Source: CAZYIW01 sp964647705
GTDB taxonomy: Bacteria > Pseudomonadota > Gammaproteobacteria > PS1 > Pseudothioglobaceae
NCBI GenBank assembly: GCA_964647705.1
Contig: CAZYIW010000039.1
Location: 1 to 11,301, forward strand
Reading direction: 5' to 3'
Length of the DNA: 11,301 nt
Positions 1 to 6,791 of this stretch are shown here, piece after piece. The stretch's first letter is position 1; each line of letters opens with the position of its first letter. The notes under the pieces were generated by a model that worked only from the letters and a program-made list of their open reading frames with translations, was not told the DNA's origin and ran no database searches. The position numbers and the translations under genes were made by a program.

Positions 1-61
1 AATCTAAGGTATTTTGCCACTTTGATAGTATTACTCAGCTTGTTATTAAGTGTTGTATAAG

Positions 62-475
62 TCATTGACAATGATTACACACGCCCTTTAATTCAATCAC
101 CTGGCCTTTTTTTGGCGAAAATTTATTTGTATCAGGCAGTAAGATTTGCTTCGAATTATGGCAAGATTCCTCAACCTTGTTGCATTCAGTACAATGAAAC
201 AGAACATGAAAATGATCAGTGTGGGTATCGTTACAAACCAGATAAGTGTTATTGGATTCAATTTTGTGTACCAAGCCCAGCTCAATCCAAAAATCAAGCA
301 CTCGGTAAACTGTGCTAATGTTAAAACCATGGCCGTTAGAGCGAAGCTGTGCCAATAGATCATAGGCTGAAAGCCCATTAGGCGAGTGGGAAAGCTGCTC
401 AAAGATACTCATTCTTTGTGGTGTGGCACTTTTGCCAAACTGGGCACATTTTTTTAACAGTGTATTGGTATCCAT
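62..475 (-). CDS. zur: Zinc uptake regulator Zur (Fur family repressor)
   Basis: This 137-residue protein is a Fur-family metalloregulator, best read as Zur, which represses zinc-uptake genes when loaded with zinc. An N-terminal winged helix (about residues 1-80) contains TPQR near residue 18, SAYDLL near 36 and a recognition segment STVYRVLDFWIELGLVHKIE, all close to E. coli Zur as I remember it. The C-terminal dimerisation domain has a His-rich HTDHFHVLFH stretch followed by CTEC, and GVCNHC at the C-terminus. These two CxxC pairs are the usual structural zinc site. The gene is the last of a five-gene operon, starting 4 nt after the stop of the DUF3299 gene, so translation is probably coupled; its own Shine-Dalgarno sequence is weak. 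Zur in the same transcript as a zinc-binding transport system implies autoregulation. Another Fur-family member (Fur, PerR) is less likely given the Zur-like recognition helix and the context. Confidence 0.93.
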   Translation of the reverse strand: MDTNTLLKKCAQFGKSATPQRMSIFEQLSHSPNGLSAYDLLAQLRSNGHGFNISTVYRVLDFWIELGLVHKIESNNTYLVCNDTHTDHFHVLFHCTECNKVEESCHNSKQILLPDTNKFSPKKGQVIELKGVCNHCQ

Positions 476-479
476 GCGT

Positions 480-1067
480 TTATTTTGATTCTTCTTTAAA
501 AATTAATTCTTCCACAGTTGCAGCTGAGAGCGAATAGCCACTATCAATATTTTCATAACTTTGTGAGCCATTGGCATCTTGATTGGTATCGGCGGTGATG
601 CTTTGAGAGATGTCAACGCTTTGAACCCCCACATCCACCCTACCAGCAACAATAATAGGATCATAGATATCCTTAAGCTTTGTTGGATTGTGCGTCATAT
701 CAACCAATAAGGTTTGGTTAACGGGTGGTGGTGGCACATGAATGCACTGCCCTGCCTCGGGCACCAACAAAAACTTAGTCACCGAGTTGCCTTGAATCTC
801 AATGGGTACCATAAAACCGGCTAATTCAATATCTCTACCCTGAACCAAGGGGTTAATTTTTCTACCTGCAGCGTCTAAATTGGCTTGAAAATCAGGATCG
901 CTAAGTAATTTGTAACTGACTTTTTCTGGAATAAAGTCGTAAGCACCAGGTGGGGTTAATGATTCCCAATTCTCAACCATTTTTTTCAAAAAGGCATCGT
1001 CAACTTCCTTGGCTAAACCCACGCTTGAAGTAACAACTAACAATAAAAAGATGATTTTTTTAAACAT
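480..1067 (-). CDS. Secreted DUF3299 protein of a Zrg-like zinc operon
   Basis: This is a 195-residue exported protein of the DUF3299 family. Residues 1-19 form a signal peptide: lysines, then a hydrophobic stretch ending in GLA, so cleavage is expected before K20. The family core is clear: ELAGFMVPIE (81-90), FLLVPEAGQCIHVPPPP (99-115), then a strand containing PIIVAGRVDV. The single cysteine (C108) and H110 in the CIH motif are the obvious candidates for a metal site, but this is inference. The C-terminal tail (about 150-180) is polar and low in complexity. The gene lies 8 nt after the permease gene and 4 nt before zur. DUF3299 proteins recur beside FtsX-type ABC transporters and ZrgA-like proteins, and Vibrio Zrg zinc operons contain such a gene as I recall. 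Its molecular role is not established; a periplasmic accessory to the transporter is the reasonable guess. Confidence 0.85.
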   Translation of the reverse strand: MFKKIIFLLLVVTSSVGLAKEVDDAFLKKMVENWESLTPPGAYDFIPEKVSYKLLSDPDFQANLDAAGRKINPLVQGRDIELAGFMVPIEIQGNSVTKFLLVPEAGQCIHVPPPPVNQTLLVDMTHNPTKLKDIYDPIIVAGRVDVGVQSVDISQSITADTNQDANGSQSYENIDSGYSLSAATVEELIFKEESK

Positions 1068-1075
1068 GGGGCTTT

Positions 1076-2323
1076 CTAACTTAAACTTTGATGAATATTT
1101 TTTCTAAAAACCATTGTAGCCGGAACCAAACTACTTAAAACACCGACAAACAAAATAATGGCAAAAATTTTGATCTCATGCATGCTTACCCATTCAAATT
1201 CGGGTGTAATTCCTAAAATTAAATTCAATTGATCGGTGGCAAGATAAGTAACAACTGTGACAAAAATAACTGCGCCTACAATGGCACTCAGCCCAATAAT
1301 TAAAGCCTCAAGCACCACAAGAGCTGAGAGAAACATTGGCGTTGCTCCATTAGCTCTGTATATAGTCATTTCTCTTTTGCGATTGTCGATACTGGAGATA
1401 ATCAAAGTTACCATGGCGATTAAACTGATTGCGATAATAATCCATGACAACAACTCAAAACCTTGATCAACCAATCCAACAATTGACCACAATTGTGCCA
1501 ATGCAATACCTGGCATAATGGCAGAGATTGCCTCATTTGGGTATTTTTTAATGTCTTCAACAAAATGAAACAAAGTCAGTTTCGACTTCAAACCCACAAA
1601 AGCAGCCGTGACTGTTTTTGGTTTTAGGTCGGCATCGCTAATGGTTGATAAATCAATTTGATTTAAACCAAAAGCCTTTTTGCCGCTTTGCCAACCAAGG
1701 TGAATCAACTCATAACCTTTTAAATCAACAAATACAGCTTGGTCAATGGGTGTGCCTGTTTTGTTTAAAACGCCAGAAACTTGAAATGAGAAATCATCGT
1801 GTTTTTGACTCACCGACTTACCTGAACCATGGCTGATGTGTAGATTTGTGCCTACTTGATAGTTGAGTTTTTCTGCCACATCAGCACCAATGACGGCACC
1901 TGATAGTTGTTGAAAAGCCCCGCCATTTGAAAAAGTCAACGGTTTATTTCCGGCATATTTCACATATTTAAAATAATCTTTATCGGTTGCAATCACTCTA
2001 AACCCTTTGTGACTGTCGCCCAAGGCAATTGGCACCAAATAATCGATATCTTTTCTTGTTTTAAGATCATCAATGGTTTTGGTGGTGATGTTGTTGGTGG
2101 GACGACCTAGGTGAAAAACCGTATACAAAACCACCTCTAATGAGCTGGATCTGGGGCCAATAATCACATCCACACCTGAGATACTTTGATTAAAACCCGC
2201 TTCTGTGGCTTTTTGAATACGTTCAATACTTAAAAGCAACACCATCGATGCCATCAAAGTTATTGTGACCAGTGAAACTGGCAAGATTCGTGAACGAATG
2301 GATTGGAATAATAATTTAAGCAT
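1076..2323 (-). CDS. FtsX/MacB-type ABC transporter permease of the zinc operon
   Basis: This 415-residue integral inner-membrane protein has the MacB/LolC/FtsX layout. One N-terminal transmembrane helix (about 15-32) is followed by a large periplasmic domain of the MacB-core type (about 35-285). Three C-terminal helices follow (about 289-311, 332-358 and 386-404), with a cytoplasmic loop RKREMTIYRANGA (315-327) that is the typical contact with the ATPase. The start is an ATG whose first 8 nt overlap the end of the ATPase gene, so the two are translationally coupled and almost certainly form one transporter, presumably a dimer of each. In this operon it is expected to work with the His-rich ZrgA-like protein and DUF3299 protein. 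The fold is that of mechanotransmission transporters, which act on periplasmic partners or substrates, not of ZnuB-type zinc channels. The zinc role is inferred from neighbours only. Confidence 0.88.
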   Translation of the reverse strand: MLKLLFQSIRSRILPVSLVTITLMASMVLLLSIERIQKATEAGFNQSISGVDVIIGPRSSSLEVVLYTVFHLGRPTNNITTKTIDDLKTRKDIDYLVPIALGDSHKGFRVIATDKDYFKYVKYAGNKPLTFSNGGAFQQLSGAVIGADVAEKLNYQVGTNLHISHGSGKSVSQKHDDFSFQVSGVLNKTGTPIDQAVFVDLKGYELIHLGWQSGKKAFGLNQIDLSTISDADLKPKTVTAAFVGLKSKLTLFHFVEDIKKYPNEAISAIMPGIALAQLWSIVGLVDQGFELLSWIIIAISLIAMVTLIISSIDNRKREMTIYRANGATPMFLSALVVLEALIIGLSAIVGAVIFVTVVTYLATDQLNLILGITPEFEWVSMHEIKIFAIILFVGVLSSLVPATMVFRKNIHQSLS

Positions 2324-2978
2324 GGACGGTATTAAAATCGATTACTTCATCAAAGAAATCGCCCAAAGATAAGTCGTGGCTTACCAATAACAACGCTTGA
2401 GAAGATGGATCAAAGGTTTGCACCAGCTCTTTTAAAAAACGCTTGGTTGAGTCCGAATCTAATGCAGAAGTGGGTTCGTCTGCCAAAATGAGATTGGGCT
2501 TGCCAATTAGCGCTCTGGCTACTGCCACTCTTTGCTGTTGTCCAATGCTTAAATGATCAACCGAGGTATTTAAAACAGTTTTTTCCAAGCCTAATGATTC
2601 AATCAAACGACTCACCTCTTTGTCAATATTGTCAACTTTTGAGCGCCTCTGTTTTGAAAAACGAACCCCTAAGGTAATATTGTCAATAACCGATAAAAAC
2701 GGTATCAGATTCAAAGTTTGAAAAACATAGCCGATGTGGTTTGCACGCAGCTTGTCTAACTGGGTTGAGGACATTGTTGAGTATTGATGCCCTGTCAAAT
2801 CTATCTCACCTGTTTGGATTTGCAAAGCGCCAGCAATGAGATTGAGTAAGGTTGTTTTGCCTGAGCCAGAAAGACCACTGATTAAAACCTTTTTACTGGC
2901 ATCCAGATTAATGTCTGGAAAATCAATGGTTTTTCTGTTTTGATAGGCGTATCTAAGATTTTTTGTTGTTAATATCAC
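2316..2978 (-). CDS. ABC transporter ATPase of the zinc operon (LolD/MacB-like)
   Basis: This is a 220-residue nucleotide-binding subunit with every ABC motif. Walker A is GLSGSGKT (35-42) and the Q-loop is VFQ (Q87). The signature is LSIGQQQR (143-150), with isoleucine in place of the usual first glycine. Walker B is LILADEPT (163-170), followed by the D-loop SALD and the switch histidine H201. Length and sequence fit the LolD/MacB/FtsE-like group that pairs with FtsX-type permeases, and the permease gene overlaps it by 8 nt. Translation starts with GTG. The GTGA at the start overlaps the TGA stop of the upstream ZrgA-like gene by 4 nt, so it depends on re-initiation or coupling. It would power a transport or mechanical step for the zinc system. 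A lipoprotein or antimicrobial-export role cannot be excluded from this subunit alone. Confidence 0.92.
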   Translation of the reverse strand: MILTTKNLRYAYQNRKTIDFPDINLDASKKVLISGLSGSGKTTLLNLIAGALQIQTGEIDLTGHQYSTMSSTQLDKLRANHIGYVFQTLNLIPFLSVIDNITLGVRFSKQRRSKVDNIDKEVSRLIESLGLEKTVLNTSVDHLSIGQQQRVAVARALIGKPNLILADEPTSALDSDSTKRFLKELVQTFDPSSQALLLVSHDLSLGDFFDEVIDFNTVHA

Positions 2979-3655
2979 AAAGCAACTTTTGAATGATCGG
3001 CATCCACTTTTTTAGAAATTGTTTTGTTGTTGATTATCGCATCAAACATCACCGCATCTAATTCAAAGTGTTTAAAAGCTTTAAAGTCAATGGCGTCTAT
3101 TTTAGTGGGCTGCATGCAATTAAACGCATAGTTTAACTCAACGTCTTTGTGTGTAGATTCACTAGAAACACTATGTAGCTCTGGTTGAAAATCAACTAAG
3201 TTACATTGTGCTACTGTGGGTAGTGCAAACAATTTTGTGTAATCCTTTAACTCTTGCATTTTTTCAGCCAAGTTTTCAGGTTCCTTGACGTTATCATGGC
3301 CCTCGTCATGTCCATGAGCATCACGGTCATGGTCTTTTTCATGATGATGCTCTTCATGTTCTTTATGGCTATCATGATGCTCTTCGTCGTGATCGTCATG
3401 GCTGAACATGTTTTTCAAAAACGCAAACATACCTTCACCCTCATGCTCATCATCGTGGTGGTTGTGTTCATCATCACCAGCCTCAGCGCTGAGTTGCACC
3501 ATTGACATTTGGTAAACCACACTCAGTTGATTTTGGCTTAGAATCATTTTTACGTTATTCAAGCCGTGGACATGCGCACCCGCGTGTCGCTTTTCCTGTG
3601 CATGCGTTGCGATACTTGTTGCAATGATTAAAGTGCTAATGATTAATTTTTTCAT
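2975..3655 (-). CDS. ZrgA-family (DUF2796) periplasmic zinc-binding protein
   Basis: This 226-residue secreted protein is the first gene of the operon. A signal peptide covers residues 1-19 (MKK, hydrophobic core, ATHA), with cleavage expected before Q20. The mature protein begins with a HAGAHVHGLN motif (24-33) typical of DUF2796/ZrgA proteins. Residues 61-121 are an acidic, histidine-loaded linker with 17 His, strongly suggesting zinc capture. It has only two cysteines, C151 and C180, which could form a disulfide in the periplasm. The C-terminal half ends in a beta-rich domain with KIDAIDFKAFKHFELDAVMF. ZrgA proteins are Zur-regulated zinc-binding proteins of the Vibrio Zrg system, and a candidate Zur box lies just upstream. 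The start ATG follows AAGGA by 11 nt, slightly far but the only good site, and it yields a clean signal peptide. Confidence in zinc binding is high; the path from this protein to the cytoplasm is unknown. Confidence 0.9.
   Translation of the reverse strand: MKKLIISTLIIATSIATHAQEKRHAGAHVHGLNNVKMILSQNQLSVVYQMSMVQLSAEAGDDEHNHHDDEHEGEGMFAFLKNMFSHDDHDEEHHDSHKEHEEHHHEKDHDRDAHGHDEGHDNVKEPENLAEKMQELKDYTKLFALPTVAQCNLVDFQPELHSVSSESTHKDVELNYAFNCMQPTKIDAIDFKAFKHFELDAVMFDAIINNKTISKKVDADHSKVAL
3344..3385. repeat. Direct repeat in the His-rich coding segment
   Basis: The 12-mer ATGATGCTCTTC occurs at 3344-3355 and again at 3374-3385, exactly 30 nt apart. On the coding (minus) strand each copy reads as Glu-Glu-His-His, giving EEHH at residues 91-94 and 101-104 of the ZrgA-like protein. 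The period is a multiple of three, so copies could be gained or lost in frame. This is how the metal-binding linker may lengthen or shorten between strains. Whether slippage actually happens here is not shown. Confidence 0.6.
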
Positions 3656-3687
3656 AATAATGAGTGTCCTTAGTTGTTAAAAAATAA

Positions 3688-3704
3688 TTGCAATAATATA
3701 CCAT
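3688..3704. promoter_or_regulatory. Candidate Zur operator (Zur box)
   Basis: The 17-mer TTGCAATAATATACCAT matches the gammaproteobacterial Zur consensus ATGTTATAATATAACAT (recalled) at 13 of 17 positions, including the central ATAATATA block. The dyad is imperfect, with 5 of 8 pairs symmetric around 3696. It sits 33 nt upstream of the ZrgA-like start and overlaps the best -10 for that operon, as expected for zinc-dependent repression. It also lies between two divergent genes and might affect the plus-strand membrane-protein gene. The region is AT-rich, so some similarity is expected by chance. Confidence 0.5.
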
Positions 3705-3723
3705 TAATAAAATAAGATTTTAA
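3695..3723 (-). promoter_or_regulatory. Likely sigma-70 promoter of the zinc operon
   Basis: Read on the minus strand, TTAAAA (3723-3718) serves as -35 and TATATT (3700-3695) as -10 with a 17-nt spacer. They match the consensus at 4 of 6 and 5 of 6 positions. Transcription would begin near 3688, giving a leader of about 33 nt that contains AAGGA. The -10 lies inside the candidate Zur box. The stretch is so AT-rich that alternative hexamers exist, so the exact positions are tentative. Confidence 0.4.
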
Positions 3724-3777
3724 AAATTAAAAAAATCACTATCCAGAGAATAAATATGTTAGATTTAGAAGAAAACT

Positions 3778-3781
3778 GGAG
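3778..3781 (+). promoter_or_regulatory. Shine-Dalgarno deciding the start of the DUF5676-like gene
   Basis: GGAG lies 7 nt upstream of the ATG at 3789. This is ideal spacing and supports that start over the in-frame ATG at 3756, which has only a poor GAGA before it. The shorter protein begins with MNKKLDIKSVALALG, the typical beginning of this family. Confidence 0.6.
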
Positions 3782-3788
3782 TATTTAT

Positions 3789-4043
3789 ATGAATAAAAAA
3801 CTCGATATTAAATCAGTTGCGCTGGCGCTGGGTATTATGTGGTCGTTAGGTATTGCAGGTTTATCCCTAGTGGCGCTTATGTCGGAGGTTTATCTGCACA
3901 ATATTGTAGAATTTCTCTCAAGTATTTATTTGGGATACTCACTCAGCCTAGGTGGTATTTTGATTGGTATGATTTGGGGCTTTTTAGATGCAGCCATTGG
4001 TGGCTTGGTGTTTGCTTGGCTTTATAACAAATTTAGTGGTTAA
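3789..4043 (+). CDS. Small two-helix membrane protein (DUF5676-like)
   Basis: This 84-residue hydrophobic protein resembles the DUF5676 family of small bacterial membrane proteins, as judged from the N-terminal MNKKLDIKSVALALG and the C-terminal GLVFAWLYNKF pattern. Two transmembrane segments are visible, at about residues 8-32 and 52-79. Between them lies an EFLSSIYLGYSL segment that is a recurring feature of the family. Function is unknown; holin-like naming seen for some relatives rests on topology only. An in-frame ATG at 3756 would add 11 residues (95 in total), but the GGAG before 3789 and family alignment favour the shorter form. The gene is divergent from the zinc operon and shares its 130-nt control region, so zinc-linked expression is possible but unproven. 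It lies 48 nt upstream of aroC, which seems to have its own promoter. Confidence 0.75.
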   Translation: MNKKLDIKSVALALGIMWSLGIAGLSLVALMSEVYLHNIVEFLSSIYLGYSLSLGGILIGMIWGFLDAAIGGLVFAWLYNKFSG

Positions 4044-4056
4044 ACAAAGCACATAG

Positions 4057-4062
4057 GTATAA
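4057..4062 (+). promoter_or_regulatory. Candidate -10 element of the aroC promoter
   Basis: A perfect TATAAT stands 29 nt before the aroC start, within the 48-nt gap after the small membrane-protein gene. No good -35 is found 16-18 nt upstream (best AGTGGT or TAGTGG). Transcription starting near 4069 would give a short leader containing the GAGG Shine-Dalgarno at 4083-4086. Confidence 0.4.
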
Positions 4063-4091
4063 TCAGAGGCATTATCAACCTTGAGGTTAGA

Positions 4092-5192
4092 ATGTCAGGT
4101 AATTCAATTGGAAAATTATTCACAGTAACCACTGCCGGAGAGTCTCATGGGGAGGCGTTGGTAGGTATTATTGATGGTTGCCCTCCGGGAATGGAGCTAA
4201 GTGAAAAAGATTTACAAGGTGATTTAGATTTAAGAAAACCAGGCACTTCTCGTCACACCACTCAACGTCGTGAAGACGATTTGGTCAAAATCTTATCGGG
4301 TGTTTTTGAAGGCAAAACCACGGGAATGCCCATTGCACTGATTATTCAAAATACCGATCAAAGATCCAAAGATTATAGCAATATTGCCAATACTTTCAGA
4401 CCTGGCCATGCCGACTATACTTACCAACAAAAATACGGTTTTAGAGATTATCGTGGTGGTGGTCGCTCGTCTGCCAGAGAAACAGCCATGCGCGTTGCTG
4501 CAGGTGGCATCGCTAAGAAATATTTGAAAGAAAGATATGGCGTAGAGATCCGAGGGTATTTAAAGCAACTTGGCCCGATCGTCACTGAAAAATTAGACTG
4601 GTCTGAGATACACAATAATCCGTTCTTCTCACCCGATGCGAGCAAAGTATCCGAAATGGAAGAATATATGGATGCGCTTAGAAAATCGGGCGATTCTATT
4701 GGTGCACGCATCAATGTGGTTGCCAGTGGTATGCCAGTGGGATTGGGTGAGCCAATTTTTGACAGAATTGAAGCTGATGTTGCTCATGCAATGATGAGCA
4801 TTAATGCCGTTAAAGGTGTTGAGATTGGTGCTGGATTTGAATCTGTTGAACAAAAAGGCACACAACATCGTGATGCAATCACTACAAAAGGTTTTACTTC
4901 AAACCGTGCTGGTGGCACTTTGGGTGGCATTAGCTCTGGTCAAGATTTGGAAGTATCCATTGCGCTCAAACCAACCTCAAGTTTGCGCCTACCAATTGAG
5001 AGTATTGATGTAGACGGCAACACCACAGAAGTAATTACCAAAGGCAGACACGACCCTTGTGTGGGTATTCGTGCCACGCCAATTGCCGAGGCAATGCTGG
5101 CCATCGTATTGATGGATCATGTACTTAGAAATCGCGCACAAAATCAAGACATTGAATCTGGCACACCGATTGTGCCAGGTAGTTCTAAGTAA
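4092..5192 (+). CDS. aroC: Chorismate synthase
   Basis: AroC catalyses the last step of the shikimate pathway, 5-enolpyruvylshikimate-3-phosphate to chorismate, using reduced FMN in the cytoplasm. The 366-residue length is normal. All three family signatures are present: GESHGEALVGIIDGCPPG (16-33), the block from RPGHADYTY (103-111) through GFRDYRGGGRSSARE (116-130), and RHDPCVGIRATPIAEA (319-334). The expected histidines H18 and H106 are conserved, as are the FMN- and phosphate-binding arginines in the central block. The ATG follows GAGG by 5 nt. A TATAAT 29 nt upstream suggests separate transcription from the preceding membrane-protein gene. The SulP transporter gene follows after 15 nt and is probably cotranscribed, though no functional link to aromatic biosynthesis is evident. 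Confidence 0.98.
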   Translation: MSGNSIGKLFTVTTAGESHGEALVGIIDGCPPGMELSEKDLQGDLDLRKPGTSRHTTQRREDDLVKILSGVFEGKTTGMPIALIIQNTDQRSKDYSNIANTFRPGHADYTYQQKYGFRDYRGGGRSSARETAMRVAAGGIAKKYLKERYGVEIRGYLKQLGPIVTEKLDWSEIHNNPFFSPDASKVSEMEEYMDALRKSGDSIGARINVVASGMPVGLGEPIFDRIEADVAHAMMSINAVKGVEIGAGFESVEQKGTQHRDAITTKGFTSNRAGGTLGGISSGQDLEVSIALKPTSSLRLPIESIDVDGNTTEVITKGRHDPCVGIRATPIAEAMLAIVLMDHVLRNRAQNQDIESGTPIVPGSSK

Positions 5193-5207
5193 TACTACAC
5201 ATTCCCA

Positions 5208-6731
5208 ATGTTTGCGTTAATTAACAAGCATGTGCCTGCTAATGCTAAGAATGATTTTCTCTCAGGATTAACAGTAGCACTGGCTTTAGTACCAGAAGCG
5301 GTTGCCTTTGCTTTGGTTGCACATGTACACCCTTTGGTAGGGCTCTATGCGGCTTTTATCGTGGGCATGATTACCTCACTTGTTGGTGGTCGCCCAGGAA
5401 TGATTTCTGGTGCCACAGGTGCCTTAGCCGTGGTAATGGTGTCTTTGGTGGTAGAACATGGTGTTGAATACCTATTCGCAGCAGTTATCTTAATGGGTCT
5501 GCTACAAATCGGATTCGGTTTATTAAAACTGGGTAAATTTATTCGTCTTGTGCCTCATCCTGTGTTTTTGGGTTTTGTGAATGGTTTGGCCATTGTAATT
5601 TTCTTGGCACAGCTGGAACATTTTAAAATGGCTGACGGTGTTTGGATTGCCGGCGATGCATTAATGATTATGGCTGGACTCATTGTACTGACCATGGCGA
5701 TTATCCAATACTTACCTAAAATCACCACAATTGTGCCATCAACATTGGTGGCTATTGTCATCGGCTCTGGTATCGCCATTATTTTTAATTTGGATACTAA
5801 AACCGTGGGCGATATGGCATCTATCTCTGGCACACTGCCTAGCTTTGCTTTGCCAGAGGTGCCGTGGACATTAGAAACACTCTATATCATCCTGCCTTAT
5901 AGTGTGATCTTAGCGCTGATTGGATTAATTGAGAGCCTGTTAACACTTAATCTGGTGGACGAGCTTACCGAAACCACTGGCAAACCCAACAAAGAAAGCA
6001 TGGGTCAGGGCCTGGCCAATACCGTAACAGGGTTTTTTGGTGGTATGGGCGGTTGTGCCATGGTTGGTCAAAGTATCATCAACATCAAATCGGGTGGTCG
6101 TGGTCGCTTGTCTGGTTTTGTTGCAGGTGCATTTTTATTAAGCTTCATCTTACTATTTTCTCAATACATTGAACAAATCCCAATTGCGGTTTTGGTGGGG
6201 GTGATGTTTATTGTGGTGATAGGTACCTTTGAGTGGTGTAGTTTCCGTCTCATATCACGCGTGCCTTTAGCTGATAGTGTCGTGGGTATTTCTGTGGCAG
6301 TGATTACCGTTTTTACCGATTTAGCCATCGCAGTCATATCGGGCGTTTTAATGTCGGCCATTGTGTTTGCTTGGCAACATGCCAAACAAATTTATGCCAA
6401 AACCAGTATGGATGAGGCCGGTGGCATTAAAACATATCAAGTTAATGGTGCACTTTTCTTTGCCAATACGCATAATTTCCAAGAATTGTTCACGCCCAAA
6501 CAAGACCCAGAAAATGTCTTTGTTGATTTTGAAAATTCACGGGTGATGGATCATTCCGCGATTAAAGCCATTGACAAACTCGCTGAGAGATATCAAAAAG
6601 CTGGGAAAAGCCTGCATCTAAAACACTTAAGTAGAGAATGCCGATTATTGCTTAAAACAGCCAAAGGTTTGGTTGACGTGAATGTTTTGGAAGATCCAAA
6701 ATATCACGTAGCAGATGATAAATTAGCTTGA
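5208..6731 (+). CDS. SulP-family anion transporter with STAS domain
   Basis: This is a 507-residue inner-membrane transporter of the SulP (SLC26-like) family. The N-terminal half starts with NDFLSGLTVALALVPEAVAFALVAHVHPLVGLYAA (from residue 15) and GRPGMISGATGA (61-72), both diagnostic. The conserved core continues with GLIESLLTLNLVDELT (239-254) and a Gly-rich GFFGGMGGCAMVGQ (275-288). Many hydrophobic helices fill residues 16-390. A C-terminal cytoplasmic STAS domain spans about 407-490, including FENSRVMDHSAIKAI (441-455). Members carry sulfate, bicarbonate or other anions. This compact type could be any of these; in an autotroph bicarbonate uptake would be an attractive option, but nothing here decides it. 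The start lacks a clear Shine-Dalgarno, so translation may be coupled to aroC, which ends 15 nt upstream. The stop codon overlaps the promoter of the next gene. Confidence 0.93.
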   Translation: MFALINKHVPANAKNDFLSGLTVALALVPEAVAFALVAHVHPLVGLYAAFIVGMITSLVGGRPGMISGATGALAVVMVSLVVEHGVEYLFAAVILMGLLQIGFGLLKLGKFIRLVPHPVFLGFVNGLAIVIFLAQLEHFKMADGVWIAGDALMIMAGLIVLTMAIIQYLPKITTIVPSTLVAIVIGSGIAIIFNLDTKTVGDMASISGTLPSFALPEVPWTLETLYIILPYSVILALIGLIESLLTLNLVDELTETTGKPNKESMGQGLANTVTGFFGGMGGCAMVGQSIINIKSGGRGRLSGFVAGAFLLSFILLFSQYIEQIPIAVLVGVMFIVVIGTFEWCSFRLISRVPLADSVVGISVAVITVFTDLAIAVISGVLMSAIVFAWQHAKQIYAKTSMDEAGGIKTYQVNGALFFANTHNFQELFTPKQDPENVFVDFENSRVMDHSAIKAIDKLAERYQKAGKSLHLKHLSRECRLLLKTAKGLVDVNVLEDPKYHVADDKLA

Positions 6732-6755
6732 AAATTTAAAAATCATTCCTATAAT
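6727..6755 (+). promoter_or_regulatory. Promoter of the Hsp20 gene
   Basis: TTGAAA (6728-6733) and a perfect TATAAT (6750-6755) are separated by 16 nt, a strong sigma-70 promoter. The -35 overlaps the stop codon of the SulP gene. One base upstream completes CTTGAAA, identical to the sigma-32 -35 consensus, but the downstream sequence is not a good sigma-32 -10 (CCTATAAT against CCCCATNT). Dual or heat-shock control is therefore only a possibility. Start near 6762 gives a leader of about 30 nt with AGGAG at 6780-6784. Confidence 0.55.
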
Positions 6756-6791
6756 TATTACTGAATCACTCAAAATTTTAGGAGAAGAAAA

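Noticed and set aside
1..61. Possible beginning or end of another gene downstream of zur.
   Set aside because: Only 61 nt are available. One minus-strand frame stays open to the edge with a GTG, but there is no Shine-Dalgarno or recognisable peptide.
97..402. Overlapping ORFs on both strands within the zur gene.
   Set aside because: Shadows of the Fur-family gene, which has all expected motifs; the others show no recognisable domain.
3254..3505. Plus-strand ORF encoding an 83-residue Met/Val/Phe-rich, apparently membrane-spanning protein.
   Set aside because: It is the antisense of the His-rich linker: His codons (CAT, CAC) read backwards as ATG and GTG, so hydrophobicity is an artefact. 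The minus-strand frame is a clear ZrgA-family gene with a signal peptide.
3756..3788. Alternative upstream start of the DUF5676-like protein (95 residues).
   Set aside because: Poor Shine-Dalgarno and an 11-residue acidic extension not typical of the family; the ATG at 3789 has GGAG at 7 nt.
4448..4868. Minus-strand ORFs opposite aroC.
   Set aside because: Antisense to the conserved chorismate synthase signatures; composition is a by-product of aroC codons.
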